A stretch of DNA of 64,000 nucleotides from positions 189,176 through 253,175 of the forward strand of contig NW_003130358.1 of the NCBI RefSeq assembly GCF_000003605.2. The letters run 5' to 3'. Source of the stretch: Saccoglossus kowalevskii (taxonomy: Eukaryota > Hemichordata > Enteropneusta > Harrimaniidae). Positions within the stretch are counted from its first letter, which is position 1, and every line of letters starts with the position of its first letter. The translations under genes and the position numbers were made by a program. The notes under the pieces were generated by a model that saw nothing but the letters and a program-made list of their open reading frames with translations, ran no database searches and was not told the DNA's origin. Of the stretch, positions 11,130-23,804 are shown one piece after another.

Positions 11130-12545
11130 TTAATAGTTTAAAACAGAGAAGACGATGTCGTTGTAAAAAATAAGAATACATACTAAATGCTCTGCTATAA
11201 CGGATAAGCTGAGATATGTAAACGGCATAAGCGGGGGAAACAGGTATATTGCTGTTAAGGTTTGGAAATTGAAATCATCTCTTTTGTCATAAAGTCTAGT
11301 AGAAAGATGACCATTGTTGTTAAATTCGAAGTAAATGTCAAGGTATGAGGCAGAGGAAGCTGATTCTGCATTTTCTTTGATGTCTAGTTCTGTGGGATAT
11401 ATGAATGGGAGGGAATCGCAAAAGTTAGGATTGTTGATGGAAAGGACATCATCAATATATTTAAATGTAAAATTAAAAGATTTAGCTACTTTAATGTTTT
11501 TGTTCCTAACAAGTTTCTGAAGAAACTCGGTCTCATATGAGAATAAAATCAAGTCGGCCAGCAAGGGAGCACAGTTAAATATATGTCCTCCAAACTTAAC
11601 AAATATATTATCTATCAAACATTCAAGCATGAGGACAATGTCTTCTTCACTGTAAAAAGTGGTGGCATTAGTTTCATTCTTGACGAAATAAGTGGAATTG
11701 TAGTTTAGAACAATATATTTATATCGCCGAGAACCATCCTTATGAAAAAATGATGAACAATATCTATCAATCGTGATTTCAATTTACCATGTGGTATTGT
11801 AGTATATAACGTGGAAAAGTCGAATGTTTTAATAGACTATTTCAGAGAAAGATCTAGATCTGAGTTTTTCCAAAAGTTCCTTAGAATTGTGCAATATCCA
11901 CATGTGATTTACGCCACTTCTGGAGAAGACAGTGTCACAGTACTTTTGAATTCCTTCTTTAATGGCAGACAGTATTGTAGTTAATGTTTTAGACAATTCT
12001 TTAGTTGAACAATTAGAAGACCCAGCAATGAATCTTTCCTTGTATGGTGTTTTGTGTAGTTTTGGTAGCGGGGCAAGTCATCATTCTCAACTCTGGCTGG
12101 TATTTTAAGAGAAACCATGAAAGACTTGTTATTCGCCTGGATTTCTTCCTCAGTAAAAGTGGTTTATATATAAGTAGGATTACCAGATGTATGGGTTAAC
12201 CCTAGTTCCTGAATAAGCCTTGTGTAGTAATACCTTTCATGAAGAGAAGACAAACATTTCAGCGCAATAGGATCTTTAAATACTGACTTAGGTTTTCATT
12301 CACACAAGATTTTAATTTGTGAATGCGTTTCAGTATCAAGGATCTAATTAACCCATTCAGAAAGACTGCCAAGCTCAACTTTGTCTCTTTTTGTCCACTT
12401 CCTGGGATATTCTTCAACAGAGTCCATGATGATCTTAAAATTATGGCTCCAGTTGATGTGTTGGGCTTCTCTAAACTTGGGTCCATATGAAACTAGCTTG
12501 CGGAGGTTTTCATGTTCAATAATGTTTTGATCGCCTGTCATAACA
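11130..12545 (-). mobile_element. Penelope-like reverse-transcriptase element, broken fragment
   Basis: The minus strand carries, in order, an N-terminal region with KFREAQHINWSHNFKIIMDS, a PKLHK-type block typical of Penelope-like elements, and a reverse-transcriptase palm with the catalytic FKYIDDVLSINNPNF motif and downstream SASYLDIYFEF and LYDKRDDFNF blocks. The element is truncated at its 5' end and clearly broken in several places. I saw no GIY-YIG endonuclease. It is an old fossil copy, in the intergenic or intronic DNA between two host exons. Confidence 0.7.
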
Positions 12546-12599
12546 TGATAAACACTACAATAATCCGGTCAACATTTTAAAAAAAATCCCAAAATAAAA

Positions 12600-12925
12600 A
12601 AACAAGCACTCCGTCGGCTGAGGTAGCTGTTAGTAATGCACATTTCAAATTAAGGAACTGAACTTGCCGTTGTTAACAATAAGTTCAAAATATCACTTTT
12701 TACCAAAAGTATTTATCAAAATTAGATAATTGAAGGTATATGAACAAATTTCAGTGAGGTCTACCTGAGGTAACTATATGTACATGTATAATATCAAAGC
12801 AATCTGACTCGTGATTTCTAACAAGTCGTCGAAAATATCACTTTTTACCAAAAATATTCATCAAAATTAGAAAATTGAAAATATTAGCATGAAAGCACTT
12901 TAACGGCTTTGAAGAAGACAAAAAT
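12600..12925 (+). repeat. Dispersed repeat family S, copy 1 (two internal units)
   Basis: Begins AACAAGCACTCCGTCGGCTG, continues TTAGTAATGCACATTTCAAA, and contains two units with ATATCACTTTTTACCAAAA followed by CATCAAAATTAGA about 146 bp apart. Related copies lie at 15.8 and 26.9 kb. Confidence 0.75.
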
Positions 12926-13642
12926 GTAAAAAGTTAATGACAGACATATGCCGGACAATCGGTAATATGAAGAGCTCTGCATTTTCGACTATATCAACAG
13001 CAGAGCCTAAAGTTCACTCACCTCATCTCAACTACTTTCCCCGCCACCATTCTATATTCAATTTTCAGTTGTAGTTCATCAATCACTGTTACCATATTCT
13101 CCAATGTCGTATAAACAATTTGTGCAATGTATATAACTTCCATCCACTACAACACTCAGATCCGTTCTTTGAATAACAATAAATAATCAACATTAGGTTG
13201 AGAAAAAAATCTGTTTCTCGTTTCCGCGCGCATCATTTTGAGCTATGCGCCTCGGACGTGTTTTTTCCCTTCTAAAGCATTCCAAAATGCGCTTGTAGTC
13301 GCACTTGGCTCAAATTTCCCCCCATTTTAGCTAAGTATTCAAGTATTCGCCACCTCATTTTAAAAATTCCATGAAACGAGTAACAGAGAATTGTTTTTCC
13401 TGGCCTTACAGTCAATTGAGTCAGTATTTTGCTATGAGTGAAACATGATTACTGAAATGTAGACATCAATTATAATTCAAAACTGAGCAAATTGACACCA
13501 AATATATTCACAAAATACGACCCAACTTGTACATCTATAACAATCTTGAGACTGGCATAGCAAATAAGTCAACATAGCAATGTTGCTGGTACATGGTATT
13601 AGAATAAAATGTTCCTTGCAGTAATATACCCATGCATTACAA

Positions 13643-15502
13643 TTAATCATCTATGTCAACACCTTCGAGTTTTCCCATTTTCATGGAGCATTCCATTTCA
13701 CTTTCCAATATCTATTAACGATAACAAAATAGTATTTAACATCATGTTTGTTTGACATTCACATAAAAATTTAAGGTAATTATTGTATAATTCTATACAC
13801 TTAAGGAAATGAAAATTAAAAAAAATGCTATGAAAATGGGAAGCCTATCCACTCCAAAGTACATGTCACTCATCAACCAAATAACATATCAGTACATACA
13901 CTAACCTCACACTTTGTAGTAAGTGTTGACGACATGACTTTCTCTCCACCAAAGGACTCGACTGCTAAAGGCGACATCTTTACACTGGAGTATTGAGATC
14001 ACATTTTTCACCCCACAAATTTACCGTTACTCTTCTGACACCATCACCTATAGTTACATTACGTAATCTACTGCTGTTTCGGGTTTGAATTTCTGGCGAC
14101 ACCTTAATAAATAAAACATACTATGAACAAATTCATACATACTATTCAGCATAACAAAGCAGAGGTGGTAACCTTGGAAAATCAGAATTAGTACTCAGCA
14201 CCTACTAAATTCGTATTTTCAATCCAAAATTTGTATTTGTTTAAAGTTACAGTGTTTAACCTATATAAAGACCTGATTTTTTGGCAGTTTTTTAAGGTGT
14301 TTTTTTAATCTTTTCTGATGCCTAAAAAGGAGTCTAATTTAGGTTTTACCGTAGTCATTGACTCCTGTTCAAGAGTATGTTTATTGTGACTAGCGCGAAT
14401 GAGTAAGCTTCGTTTCGACAAATGTTGATATTACTGTAAATAATGTTGAACTATTCTCCAAATACTCAGTTTACCTTTTGAAAACAACTTATATTTTTAA
14501 TTTAAAAAACTCATGCTGATTTCCAATCAAAATCCAAGCAGAGAGCCCAAACTACAACATCGGCAAATCTCTTCCGTGTTGCGTTCAATAACATATTTAA
14601 ATGAGCTATGGTAATATGAACACATTTGCATCGTCCATAATTTTGATTGGTTAATTAGCGATTATCACATCAAAGAACACCATCCCAGGTCAACTAATGC
14701 AAGAGAATCATCAAATCTGAATACCTAATTTGTTACATTTCATCTACAGTACCACCAAAATAGCGCGCAGTACATTTGGCGCATGGACATATTTCATTAA
14801 CCAGTCATGGCCGCACAATTTGATTTAGAAGACCGCGAGTCTGCGATCACATTTTATGAAGAACGGAAATATTTTATAGCATTCAACGCCAAGCCATAGC
14901 ATCATTTACCCGAAAATACGGGCGATCCCATCACAACCAACAAGTGAATAACGAGTGCAATACTCGTATTGAACAGTGTTGGGCTGTGCTGGAAAAAATA
15001 CAGGACTGATCAATCATATTCGACTCCCACACTGTAACTAACTGAACGCACACTTTTCTGGGCCATAATATCCTTCAAAAAGAGAATACCGTCATAGATT
15101 GATCATTCGTAACAAATATGATTTTTTTGTAACATTTGGCAGCTCATATAATTTGCTGATTAGATTCAACCACCAAATATTGTTAAAGATGAAGGGAATT
15201 ACTTTGTTGGACCAATAATAGAAATAAATACTGAAATGTCCCAAACAAAGAAAACAATAAGGCTAACTAAACTTTCATGTCAGTTCAAAGTATTTCGGAA
15301 TCTACTAAAATTGGAGAATGCTCAAGTGCATGACTGAAGAATACAAAAACAAAATACTCACAGTTTCTACTCTACCGACTAAAACTGCTCTCTTCTTTAA
15401 CGGAGACAACTCAACATCACCAAGCTTCATCTCGACTGGATTTTTAAAATCCTGCTCTGCTTCACTATTTACAGTAAAAGCATTTTTACCAAGAACAATA
15501 AC
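13643..15502 (-). CDS. OB-fold (RPA-like) nucleic-acid-binding protein, 3' exons; middle exon one base out of frame
   Basis: Three minus-strand exons are bounded by AG/GT and meet in phase 0: 15362-15502 (47 codons, ending LSPLKKRAVLVGRVET), 13906-14102, and 13643-13711 (22 codons, ending KLEGVDIDD then TAA). The middle exon reads VTIGDGVRRVTVNLWGEK, the central beta-strands and Leu-Trp-Gly-Glu signature of RPA70-type OB folds, and then SFGGEKVMSSTLTTKCE. Its 197-base length is one short of a whole number of codons: the first half and the second half are in different frames, meeting near 13970-13990. So this is either a pseudogene with one indel or an assembly error. Such OB proteins are multicopy in marine invertebrates and bind single-stranded DNA. 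The 5' end is unresolved. Confidence 0.6.
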
Positions 15503-15794
15503 CTGAAACAAAATTATTTTAGAAAATTGTATATTCAAAGACGTATGTAACAAAGATATTTTAAAGAAAATAATGGGACTAAGTTTCCATTTAGTTATCA
15601 CTGAAATAGTTAAATTGGCAATATCTGTAATCTTTTTACTCTTAATTATTTTAGATAAAACATTTGTTGCGTCTATAGTGCCAGTTTGTAACAGAATTAA
15701 AACAAAATGGTATATAGCTGCCCACCTTACTAATCCAAATGTGATGCCATGACCCGGGGCCATGACATGGTAAAAATATGATACAAACGCTAGG

Positions 15795-16085
15795 TGAAAA
15801 CAAGCAGCCTCTTGGCCGATAGCTCTGCTTTTAGCAACGCACATTTCAATTAAAAGTGTCAAAAAATTAACAAATATGAGAGGTACACACCAATAGTACC
15901 CTCGTGCATAATATCAAATCAATCTGAATTGTATTCAACACGAAGTGGAAAATATCACTTTTTACCCACAATGACAAATATTCACCGAAGTTAGAGAATG
16001 AACAAATCTAAGTGAGGTCTACCCAAGGTACATGTACACCAAAGATCAAAGCAATCAGGCTTGTAGTTATCAATACAATCGGGCT
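15795..16085 (+). repeat. Dispersed repeat family S, copy 2 (one internal unit)
   Basis: Shares GCAACGCACATTTCAATTAA and AATATCACTTTTTACC with copies at 12.6 and 26.9 kb, and AATATCAAATCAATC-type phrases. It lies within the intron upstream of the OB-fold exon at 15.4 kb. Confidence 0.7.
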
Positions 16086-16213
16086 GGAGGAAAAGTTGAT
16101 GCGGACGACCACTCGTGGATATGCTCTGCTCGACAAATTATGAGCTGGCTGGAGCCTTCATCCCTTGTCTATTTCTTACACTAGATACCAGCCGATAACC
16201 CCCCCCCCCCCGC

Positions 16214-16369
16214 TCATAGGGAGTGCGAACAGTTGATCATAGTTCCTGGGCTCCCTGTGGTTTTATCCATACATATGACATTGTACATTATTCCATTTTT
16301 TGACTTGCGCATTTCAACCTCTTCCATGAACTTAACATGAACTGTTGCTACTGACATTCCAGATGCCAT
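16214..16369 (-). CDS. Possible upstream exon of the OB-fold gene
   Basis: After a TTTACTTGCAG acceptor the minus strand opens with MASGMSVATVHVKFMEEVEM and continues KSKNGIMYNVICMDKTTG before a TGA at 16214. The EVEMRxSKNGxxYxVxxxMDKTTG pattern matches the first strand-turn-strand of an OB fold in the same family as the exons downstream. I find no good donor, and the exon end may have been lost next to the 13-base C run at 16199-16211. A further minus-strand ATG in good context at 16772-16774 opens 57 codons, and an AG/GT-bounded frame at 16867-16967 (VKKVFVQLERIEVCGKISLE) may be another exon, but their phases do not connect simply. Confidence 0.4.
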   Translation of the reverse strand: MASGMSVATVHVKFMEEVEMRKSKNGIMYNVICMDKTTGSPGTMINCSHSL

Positions 16370-16971
16370 CTGCAAGTAAATCAATAACAACAATTCATAC
16401 TCGAGCACTTTCCTAATTTCAAAGCTTGCAATGTGGACATGACAATTTTGTCAGAAATAGAAAATATTGAAAAAAAAGAGATTACAAATATATTCTTGCC
16501 AAATGCAAGTACTACTCTATCAAAAATAAACCTTCTTTTCTCCAAAATAAAGTTAATATATTCTGAATATTTCCTCGAAACCACTAATATCATTTACATG
16601 TTACATTGTCAAATAAAAAAACGAACTACTTCTTGACTGGAAATATCTAAATCGAATAATCATCGCCATATTACATAGGACGCAATGTGCTGATCTTTTA
16701 GGCTCATAATTGTAGTAATTTCTCATGTTGCAAGAGTATGCCGTAAATGCTACGTCATTCATATAACTCGCCATTTTCTACGAAAGTAATCAAATTTACA
16801 TAAAAAGTTATTACCCTTTTCAGCTACTATGCGTCCTTATTCCTCGATATCGACGTCTTCACTCACCGAAACCTTTCACTAAAATGACATGTGCTCCAAA
16901 CTCGTTCTCTAACGATATTTTCCCACAAACCTCAATTCTTTCTAATTGGACAAAAACTTTTTTAACGCTGT

Positions 16972-17278
16972 CATTTATTGGTTAAAGTTGACCAATTACA
17001 GTTCGAGTTAACGAACCAATAAAAAACTCGTACTATATGCCTTTTATTCACTTGTATTTCAGAATCTTTCTCATGAATAATTTTTGGGGCCAAATTATTC
17101 CAAGCGAACGTGAAAGAAAACATCATTTATGGTTAAAGTTGACCAATAACAGTTCGAGTTAACGAACCAATAAAAACACTCCGTCCTATATGCCTATTAT
17201 CAACTTGTGTTTCAGAATCCTTCTCATGAATATTTTTGGAGCCAAATTATTTCAAGTGAACGTGAAAGAAAACATCAC
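16972..17278 (+). repeat. Tandem duplication of about 151 bp
   Basis: Two head-to-tail units sharing GGTTAAAGTTGACCAAT, CAGTTCGAGTTAACGAACCA and AACGTGAAAGAAAACATCA. Each unit holds ATTGG/CCAAT boxes, so it could be part of a promoter for the minus-strand OB-fold gene, though this is inference. Confidence 0.85.
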
Positions 17279-17299
17279 CAAACTTTATCTACTATGATG

Positions 17300-17896
17300 A
17301 AATTGTTTGCACGTATCTGTTGATCGACTTAATTAGCTGATTACTAGCGAATGGCTGTGTTATATCTGTCATCGTTTAGGCTCATGAACTTGGTTCAGTG
17401 ATTTGGAACTAATTACGATATAACCGTCGCCATTCGGACTACTATTTCTGACAGTTGGTATTCACAGTTACTAATATCATGAACTATTAATCAAAAGATA
17501 TGACGTGTCCAGTACTTAGTGTGATTAGTTGAATGTGTGAAGGCCACTTAATACTTCTTTGTAATTGGTTAAGGTTTTGAAAGTGAATAAAGTTGTTTTA
17601 GTTGGTCTTGGCCAGTACACCAAGACAGACGCAGTCTTGGAGAGTCTTGGGGCAGTCTTGGAACAGAGTCTTGGGTCAGCCTTGCGATAGTCTTGGGGAC
17701 TTTTCCCCAGGGCGCTGTGTCTTATAGAGTGCTCGACTGACCGACTAAGACGAGAGTTGAAACGTATTTGACTGTAAAGCTTAAGTGACTTTCCCGATCC
17801 CGTACCTCAAGCGCGATAGAGAGACGAGACGATATTCCTCCCTGACACGTGTGGAGAACCCTAGAGGAGATGATTTTTCCCCTGATACTACACTCG
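17300..17896 (+). mobile_element. LTR-like fossil repeat, copy 1
   Basis: Matches 25317-25864 in the same orientation over most of its length, including a GAATAAAG polyadenylation-type signal, the block CTTTTCCCCAGGGCGCTGTG and the block GAGTGCTCGACTGACCGACT. The layout (upstream region, AATAAA, then a conserved tail) is that of a long terminal repeat. No gag, pol or env sequence lies nearby, so it is best read as an old solo LTR. The two copies differ by small insertions and many substitutions, suggesting considerable age. Exact ends and superfamily were not established. Confidence 0.5.
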
Positions 17897-17899
17897 GTC

Positions 17900-20096
17900 T
17901 CTGGGACTCAACCAACCACCGCAGCCATTATATTTATACATCGTAATTTATCCGAAAATGCCAGATTATAATCTACACCTTCGTGTACGTGAATCCCCAG
18001 ATGTGCTTGATGGTGGCCGGTCGTTCGACCGCCATTTTTTTCAATAGCAGAGGTTTCGGCCCCGACGTTTTGAGTGTTTAAACTGATTATATAAGGGGGT
18101 AGTCCATTGTCAAAGGCATGATCTCCACTTGTGTACCAATGTTAACATTAAATAGATAACCGAGTGCTGTTTCAAGCCTATAAACTAAAACGTTATCTCG
18201 TGCTTTACAAACACAACATATTTATATTCATTTCCAAATAACTTGTATGATATATTTATATTTCATGATCTATATTTAAACGTACGAAATGTTTACGCCG
18301 CAATATTCCTACATTAGTAAGGAAAAACAGTCAATAGCCAGTCCTGGATTGCCTATTGACACCGTGACGCCGGAAGATTTCGTATCGATTGTTCAAGGCC
18401 GGGGGGGGGGGGGGGTCAATAACTCGAGGGTTCGTTAAACGTTAGCTTCGTTGTTTAGCGCCATGGTTTGTCACGGATTATCATAGTCACAAGATAATTG
18501 AAATGACCAACGCTACCATAAATGAAACCTGCCTCTGCCATTGTATATAAGAATCAACATACATAGAAAAATCCACATATTTTTATGGCTATATATTTCA
18601 AAATCTTCTCAGGTAAAATTTATATTAATATTTCCTTTGTGGCAAAAAGTGTCAGCCCAATAATTTTGCCAATAAGATCATGTTCTACACTTATGTCTTC
18701 CATACACATATGGTTTATAAATATTGATGTTGATATAATCATCACTGTTGACCATATATTCAATATTACTATTTCACTATCAATTATTTGCGCCATGGAA
18801 CAATGTGAGAGGTGTGAATAGGTCATGAATGGTAGTTGCGGTTTATACACGCGTCTATTACATGTAACTTATACGTATATCAAGTAAAACATCAAACCAA
18901 TAAATCACTGTTCAAGCGCAAATGTAGGTCCTAATACGTTGTTGAGAGACTTGGAAGAAATTATTTGCCTAGGTTATTTATTACATAACATGTAAATAAT
19001 CCCAATATCACTGGACATAACACTGAGTAACTGGAACAGTTCTCATTATTTTGATTGTCATAAAACATTAATAACTACAACAAAGGAAATGCAAAAACTT
19101 GGCGCTCTGCACATTATGGAATGCTAAAAAACTTGGTTTTACAATACTATATGTAACCTACTAAATAACGGAGCTCTTATATAACATGAAATAATAAATT
19201 TCATCGAGGGTTAACCATTAATCACCAACACTAACTTGTACTAGAAATGGAAAATCATAAATCAACCGCCTCAGGTCCTCGGGATTTTTGAATATCAATC
19301 TTTCGCATATCGACCGGTTACCACAGCCGGGAACTGATGAACTATACCATCAGACTCTTAAATGCCAAATAAAAATCCACTAACAACATGAGCTGCAAAA
19401 TGTAATAACAATCACGACAACATCCTATTTAATAATATTACTAGCTATCATCTCTCCATTATTGCATTTTATTTAGTGTCTGAGTCAACGAACGCGTCCG
19501 TCTTAGTACTGGCAGTATTTTTTTTATTATAAACAATTAGACTACATATACGAATGACCCCAAAATTAGCTTTCTCTTACAAACGACTTCTATTGACTGT
19601 GACATCGGTGTTAGTTGTGTTAAGCTCTATACTGACTGCCACACCTGAAGCCAAATATAAAATTATACACCTGACCCTGTAACCTATAATGTTGACCACT
19701 ACAATAATTGTCGTAATTGTACTCTATTTGACTTTTAATCTCTCCAACTTGAAAACACAAACGACGTAATCACGAGAACCTAAATTCAGACATTTTGTTA
19801 CAGCGGGCGCAAGATATTTACATACACCAAACTCCCGCATCTGGTACGCAATGACCTGACCGAGGGACTTTGCAACATCCCCAGACACTTTCCTAGACGA
19901 TCCAGTGACCGTTGTGGACGCAATAAAGTTACATATCCGCCGACGGGGCAGTTAATAAAAAAACGGACATGGTATGCCTTTGATGTGTGGCCACGAGGGA
20001 CAGGGGTAGTTGGACTATTCCATTGTTTGGCAGGTACAAAAATCATTTTCTCAGAAATTCTGCAGCAGATATCAATGAAACTTGGCAGGACGATGA
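17900..20096. other. No gene recognised; includes a 15-base G run
   Basis: AT-rich DNA without convincing exons. A poly-G run lies at 18401-18415. A GC-richer patch at 19800-20100 is open on both strands, but neither reading resembles a known protein; it may be an unclassified repeat. Confidence 0.4.
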
Positions 20097-20895
20097 ACAA
20101 TTATTTTAATCCTGTAAAGTAGTCAACCAATCTTTTTTTCACCAGATATATATCGGTATAACAAAATATCTTTCCTTTAATCCTAAGCACAAGCATCTAG
20201 GAAACTAAGCACTGTTTGAACTTTTAATGACTCGTTTGTAATTTCCAGGGGTTTTTAAACACCCTAATATTCCCAAAATATAGCTGAATTCTGTTATACA
20301 AGGAAGATTGTCATGGTAAAACTTATATAAACACTTTGATATGATTACTTCTCGTCTTCCTTGCTGTATTAATTGCTCTGTTTAGAGAAATAATATTTAA
20401 AACAAGTCATTTGCAGGTCCTTGCATGACTGTCAATCATAATAAATTGCTCAATTTTGTAAAGTCAATGTGACTTTTGATTATTGATTATGGCAACCAGA
20501 AGAACCTTAAGTAGCACAAAATTATGTCGCGATTTTTTAGCTTGAACACTTTCATACTTACTGGAGACAAACACTGACACATCTTTTACCAAGATTTGAA
20601 AGCTTTTTACTAAACGCGTCTTGTTTATAAATGCTTGTGATAAATTTAGATTCGTGCGTCCCTGAATTGCAACATTGCAACAACGAAACTAATTATCCAC
20701 GAAGATGAGTGGGTGCAACCGGTACAAGCCAGACCTCTCAGCATCAGCAATTTTACATGATTACCACTATCATGCAAAGAATGAAAGACCCTGAATCCGA
20801 AAAAAAATCGGCTCATTAAAACGGTTGCACAACTTATTAAAAATGATATAAAATCGTCCAGCACAACTAGTCATTTATACCCAAACTTTGAAGAA

Positions 20896-21285
20896 ATGCA
20901 ATGCACTGGGAAAGCCATTGAGTACCTTCCATCCACCCTGAAAGTTTTACTTATGTTTGTTGGAAAAGACCCTGATGTTAAGGTGGCATCCATATGGCAG
21001 GCCATCTTGCAGTCAGTTCGCCCGCGAGTTATAGTGACTCCACTACAAATAGGACTTGTTATTCAAATGCATCGCCAATTTGGCTCACGATTTTTCATTG
21101 ATTATTTCCATAGTAATGGGTTTTGTTCATCATATGCAGATGTACAGAAGTTTGAACGTAGTGCCACCTTGCACCAAGAAACTGACATTCCTGGTTTTAC
21201 ACCCGGACATGTCATACAACATGTAGCTGATGTTGTTGACCATAATGTCCGGACAATTGACGGGCTGTACATGTTTCAACTATAA
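20896..21285 (+). pseudogene. N-terminal part of the CXC-element protein
   Basis: A 129-residue open frame reads KAIEYLPSTLKVLLMFVGKD, then QIGLVIQMHRQFGSRFFIDY, GFCSSYADVQKFERSA and TPGHVIQHVADVVDHNVRT. This segment is absent from the inverted copy at 52 kb, which was deleted here. It is probably a piece of a longer coding region rather than a free-standing gene. Function unknown. Confidence 0.5.
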
Positions 21286-22290
21286 CACCAGGGATATTGT
21301 GGAACAACACCATACCTAAAGTTCATATCACATCCGAGGATATGGTATCTGTTGCAAAAGTCAATATTAAATATTATAAGCAGTTATCAAAGGGCATGGC
21401 CAAATTAAAGTATGCCCAGTTACCCAGTTTGATAGCAGGTGATGATACATTGAATGTGGATCTTCTGTGGGAAATCTCTTGGTTATTACATCAATCTAGA
21501 CCATCTTGGAATGGTTTTATGCAAATGGTACATCAAGGTCCTCATCCTCTACTAGTGTTAACTTTGATTCTGCGTGGATATGAATATGAAGAAACGACAG
21601 TTCCTTGCAAATGTAGCAAATAAGCAGCGGTTCATTAATATCCTGGGAACTGAACTGGAAGTGAAGGAAATCAAGGTTCGACATGCTGAAGAAGATGCAG
21701 ATGCCCTTATAGTGATGACAGCTGTAGACTCTGCTGTCATTGCACCAACGGACTTGTTGACTTGTTGTTGATCTACCATGCCAACTTAAATAGTCACAAA
21801 CTGTATTTATAACCAGAGGCACGGCGAAATACAAAAAACGAAGTCAAAGTGTGGGACATAAAACATACCAAAGACAAACTAGGACCACTTGTTTGCAAAA
21901 ATCTATTATTTATACATGCTATCTTGAGCTGTGACACCACATCCACGATATATGGCTTAGGAAAAGGTCTGTCCTTGAAAAAATCCAAACCAACAAGCAG
22001 TTTCAATGTCATGCTTCAGTGTTTGACCAAGATGATGTTTCAAAAGACGACATTGTGGAGTCAGTAGCAAAGCTTTGGTTCCTTTATATGATGGCAAGTT
22101 CCATGAAACATTGGATTCACTCAGAATGGGAAAATTCTTTCAGAAAGTTGCTACAAGCGTTACATGTGTAGGGCCTGAGAATATTTCACCAACATCTGCA
22201 GCTGTAGTTTACCATAGTTAACGGGTATACCACCAGGTTCTGATGTGAAAAGGGCAAACTCATGTTAATCCAGAAGAATGGGGCTGGAAA

Positions 22291-22512
22291 GTGAAGAAGG
22301 GAAAATTGCTTGCTATCCAAACTGACAAGCCTCCTGCACCTGACAAATCACTAAAAGTTATCAGATGTAAATGTAAAGCAGGCTGTCGAACGACAAGTTG
22401 TACATGTAGAAAACATGGACTAGAATACTCCCCCATGTGTGATGAATGTAGAGGTTTAAGCTGTAGAAATTCATCCTATCTGGATCTTGATGATGATGAT
22501 GATCACCTATAA
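22291..22512 (+). pseudogene. C-terminal CXC-like cysteine-rich domain of the CXC-element protein
   Basis: The 73-residue frame reads KPPAPDKSLKVIRCKCKAGC and then CRTTSCTCRKHGLEYSPMCD, with about nine Cys spaced as C-x-C-x3-C-x4-C-x-C-x9-C-x2-C-x4-C, and ends with an Asp-rich tail LDLDDDDDHL. Spacing resembles tesmin/TSO1 CXC zinc-binding domains that contact DNA, but the match is partial. The family motif occurs at the end of this uncharacterised protein type. Confidence 0.6.
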
Positions 22513-22630
22513 TATTATAAACTTAAAATTATACTGTCTTGATTTGGTGAGTGGCCAACCAACCAACCTATTTTCATACCAACCAATCCCAAACAGAATG
22601 AAGGTATGACAAAACACAAGTCTGATCATG

Positions 22631-22928
22631 GTAGGTTTGTAACTGTCTCATTCTACCACAAACATTGACATAATTATTGATATAATCGATACCTCACAAG
22701 TCTTGAAAATCACCCTTTTGATATTACCAAATCAAACCTTGATATGAGCCCCCTTCATTATGTGATCATTGCAACATTCCACATACCTGTAACTGTGAAG
22801 TGTCCTTCATATATATTACCATTGTATCACCATTGTATCATACAATCACATATACTTTGATAAACATAATCCATTTGATTGTTTTTATGTAGATGTTTAA
22901 TTTGTGGGAGGTGCAGCAAAGTATCATG
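22631..22928. mobile_element. 298-bp insertion inside CXC element copy 1, flanked by ATCATG
   Basis: Aligning the two CXC copies by eye, this stretch is present only in copy 1 and is flanked by the 6-bp direct repeat ATCATG (22625-22630 and 22923-22928). In the other copy the single ATCATG joins directly to TTGATTT. It is therefore a later insertion with a target duplication. No terminal inverted repeats obvious; family unknown. Confidence 0.6.
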
Positions 22929-23804
22929 TTGATTTGGCGAATCATCGATCTAAATATGCCCCAAATAATCCTGAAATTTTGTTTTTTAATAATGAAAATG
23001 ATATATGAACAATAATCGCAAAGTTTTCTATATTGTGTAGAATTTATACTGATAAAATGCCAATGAAACAAGACTAATAGCAGACCCTGTGTATTTCTGA
23101 AAATATCACCACTTGGTGGCGCTGTACATACATATAGAGGGCGCTATTTGCTTCACCGTGCGCAAAAAAACAATGTTTAGCTGACTAAATATGATAAGTG
23201 TGATAAATATGTGGATATATTGACCATTATTATCCCATATGCATTTGTATGTTTCACTGCATCAATAAAATGGCTTAATATTTCCATTATATGGGCAATA
23301 TCAATACCTGAAAAAAAAATCAACTTTCCCTTTGTCAGATTTTGGTAGACTTTTGATATGTTGTTTATAGATGTCTATTGTTGCTAAATCTGCAAAGAAA
23401 CTGTCTGTTGCAAATTTGTCCGGGTTGACCTAAAAATCAAATTAGATTTGACTGGATCTACTAGCTTTCAAATGACATCGGCTTCACAAGGTCGACGGAT
23501 TTCTGACGTCAGCAATGACGTCACCATGTATATGACGTCGTCATGCATGTTGCAGTGATCTGTTACAGATGCAGATTTATCTTGCATTCATTGTTTTTAA
23601 AATATTGTTGCTATACAGTAATACATTTCAATGGTAATTAGAGGTTATTGCATGGTTGGATATCTGTGGTAGGTAAAATCAATGCTAAAAAACAATAAAT
23701 CTTCAACATGCTTTGACCAACGGTTTAGGTTCGGGGGGGGGGGGGTCATTCTCAATGACCTTAGCCAACGTTTGAAACAAAATTCGCTAATGTACTATTT
23801 TATT

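Larger units (their letters stand above)
20097..23804 (+). mobile_element. Unclassified transposon-like element with CXC-tail gene, copy 1 (internally deleted)
   Basis: Shares both ends and much of its length with an inverted copy at 48530-52884. Readable parts include an N-terminal block (IVTPLQIGLVIQMHRQFGSR, then FHSNGFCSSYADVQKFE), a middle block LIAGDDTLNVDLLWEISWLL, a nuclease-like block (KLGPLVCKNLLFIHAILSCD), and a cysteine-rich C terminus CKCKAGCRTTSCTCRKHG. Proteins of this type are multicopy and unannotated in corals, molluscs, aphids and hemichordates. Acidic motifs resembling those of PIN/FEN nucleases are more complete in the other copy. About 1.3 kb of non-coding 3' sequence follows. 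Relative to the other copy it lacks roughly 1.7 kb of the middle and has two extra insertions. I saw no terminal inverted repeats at the shared boundaries. Confidence 0.65.

Noticed and set aside
15305-15862. 185-residue minus-strand open frame
   Set aside because: Only 15362-15502 is splice-bounded and OB-fold-like; the remainder reads through intron.
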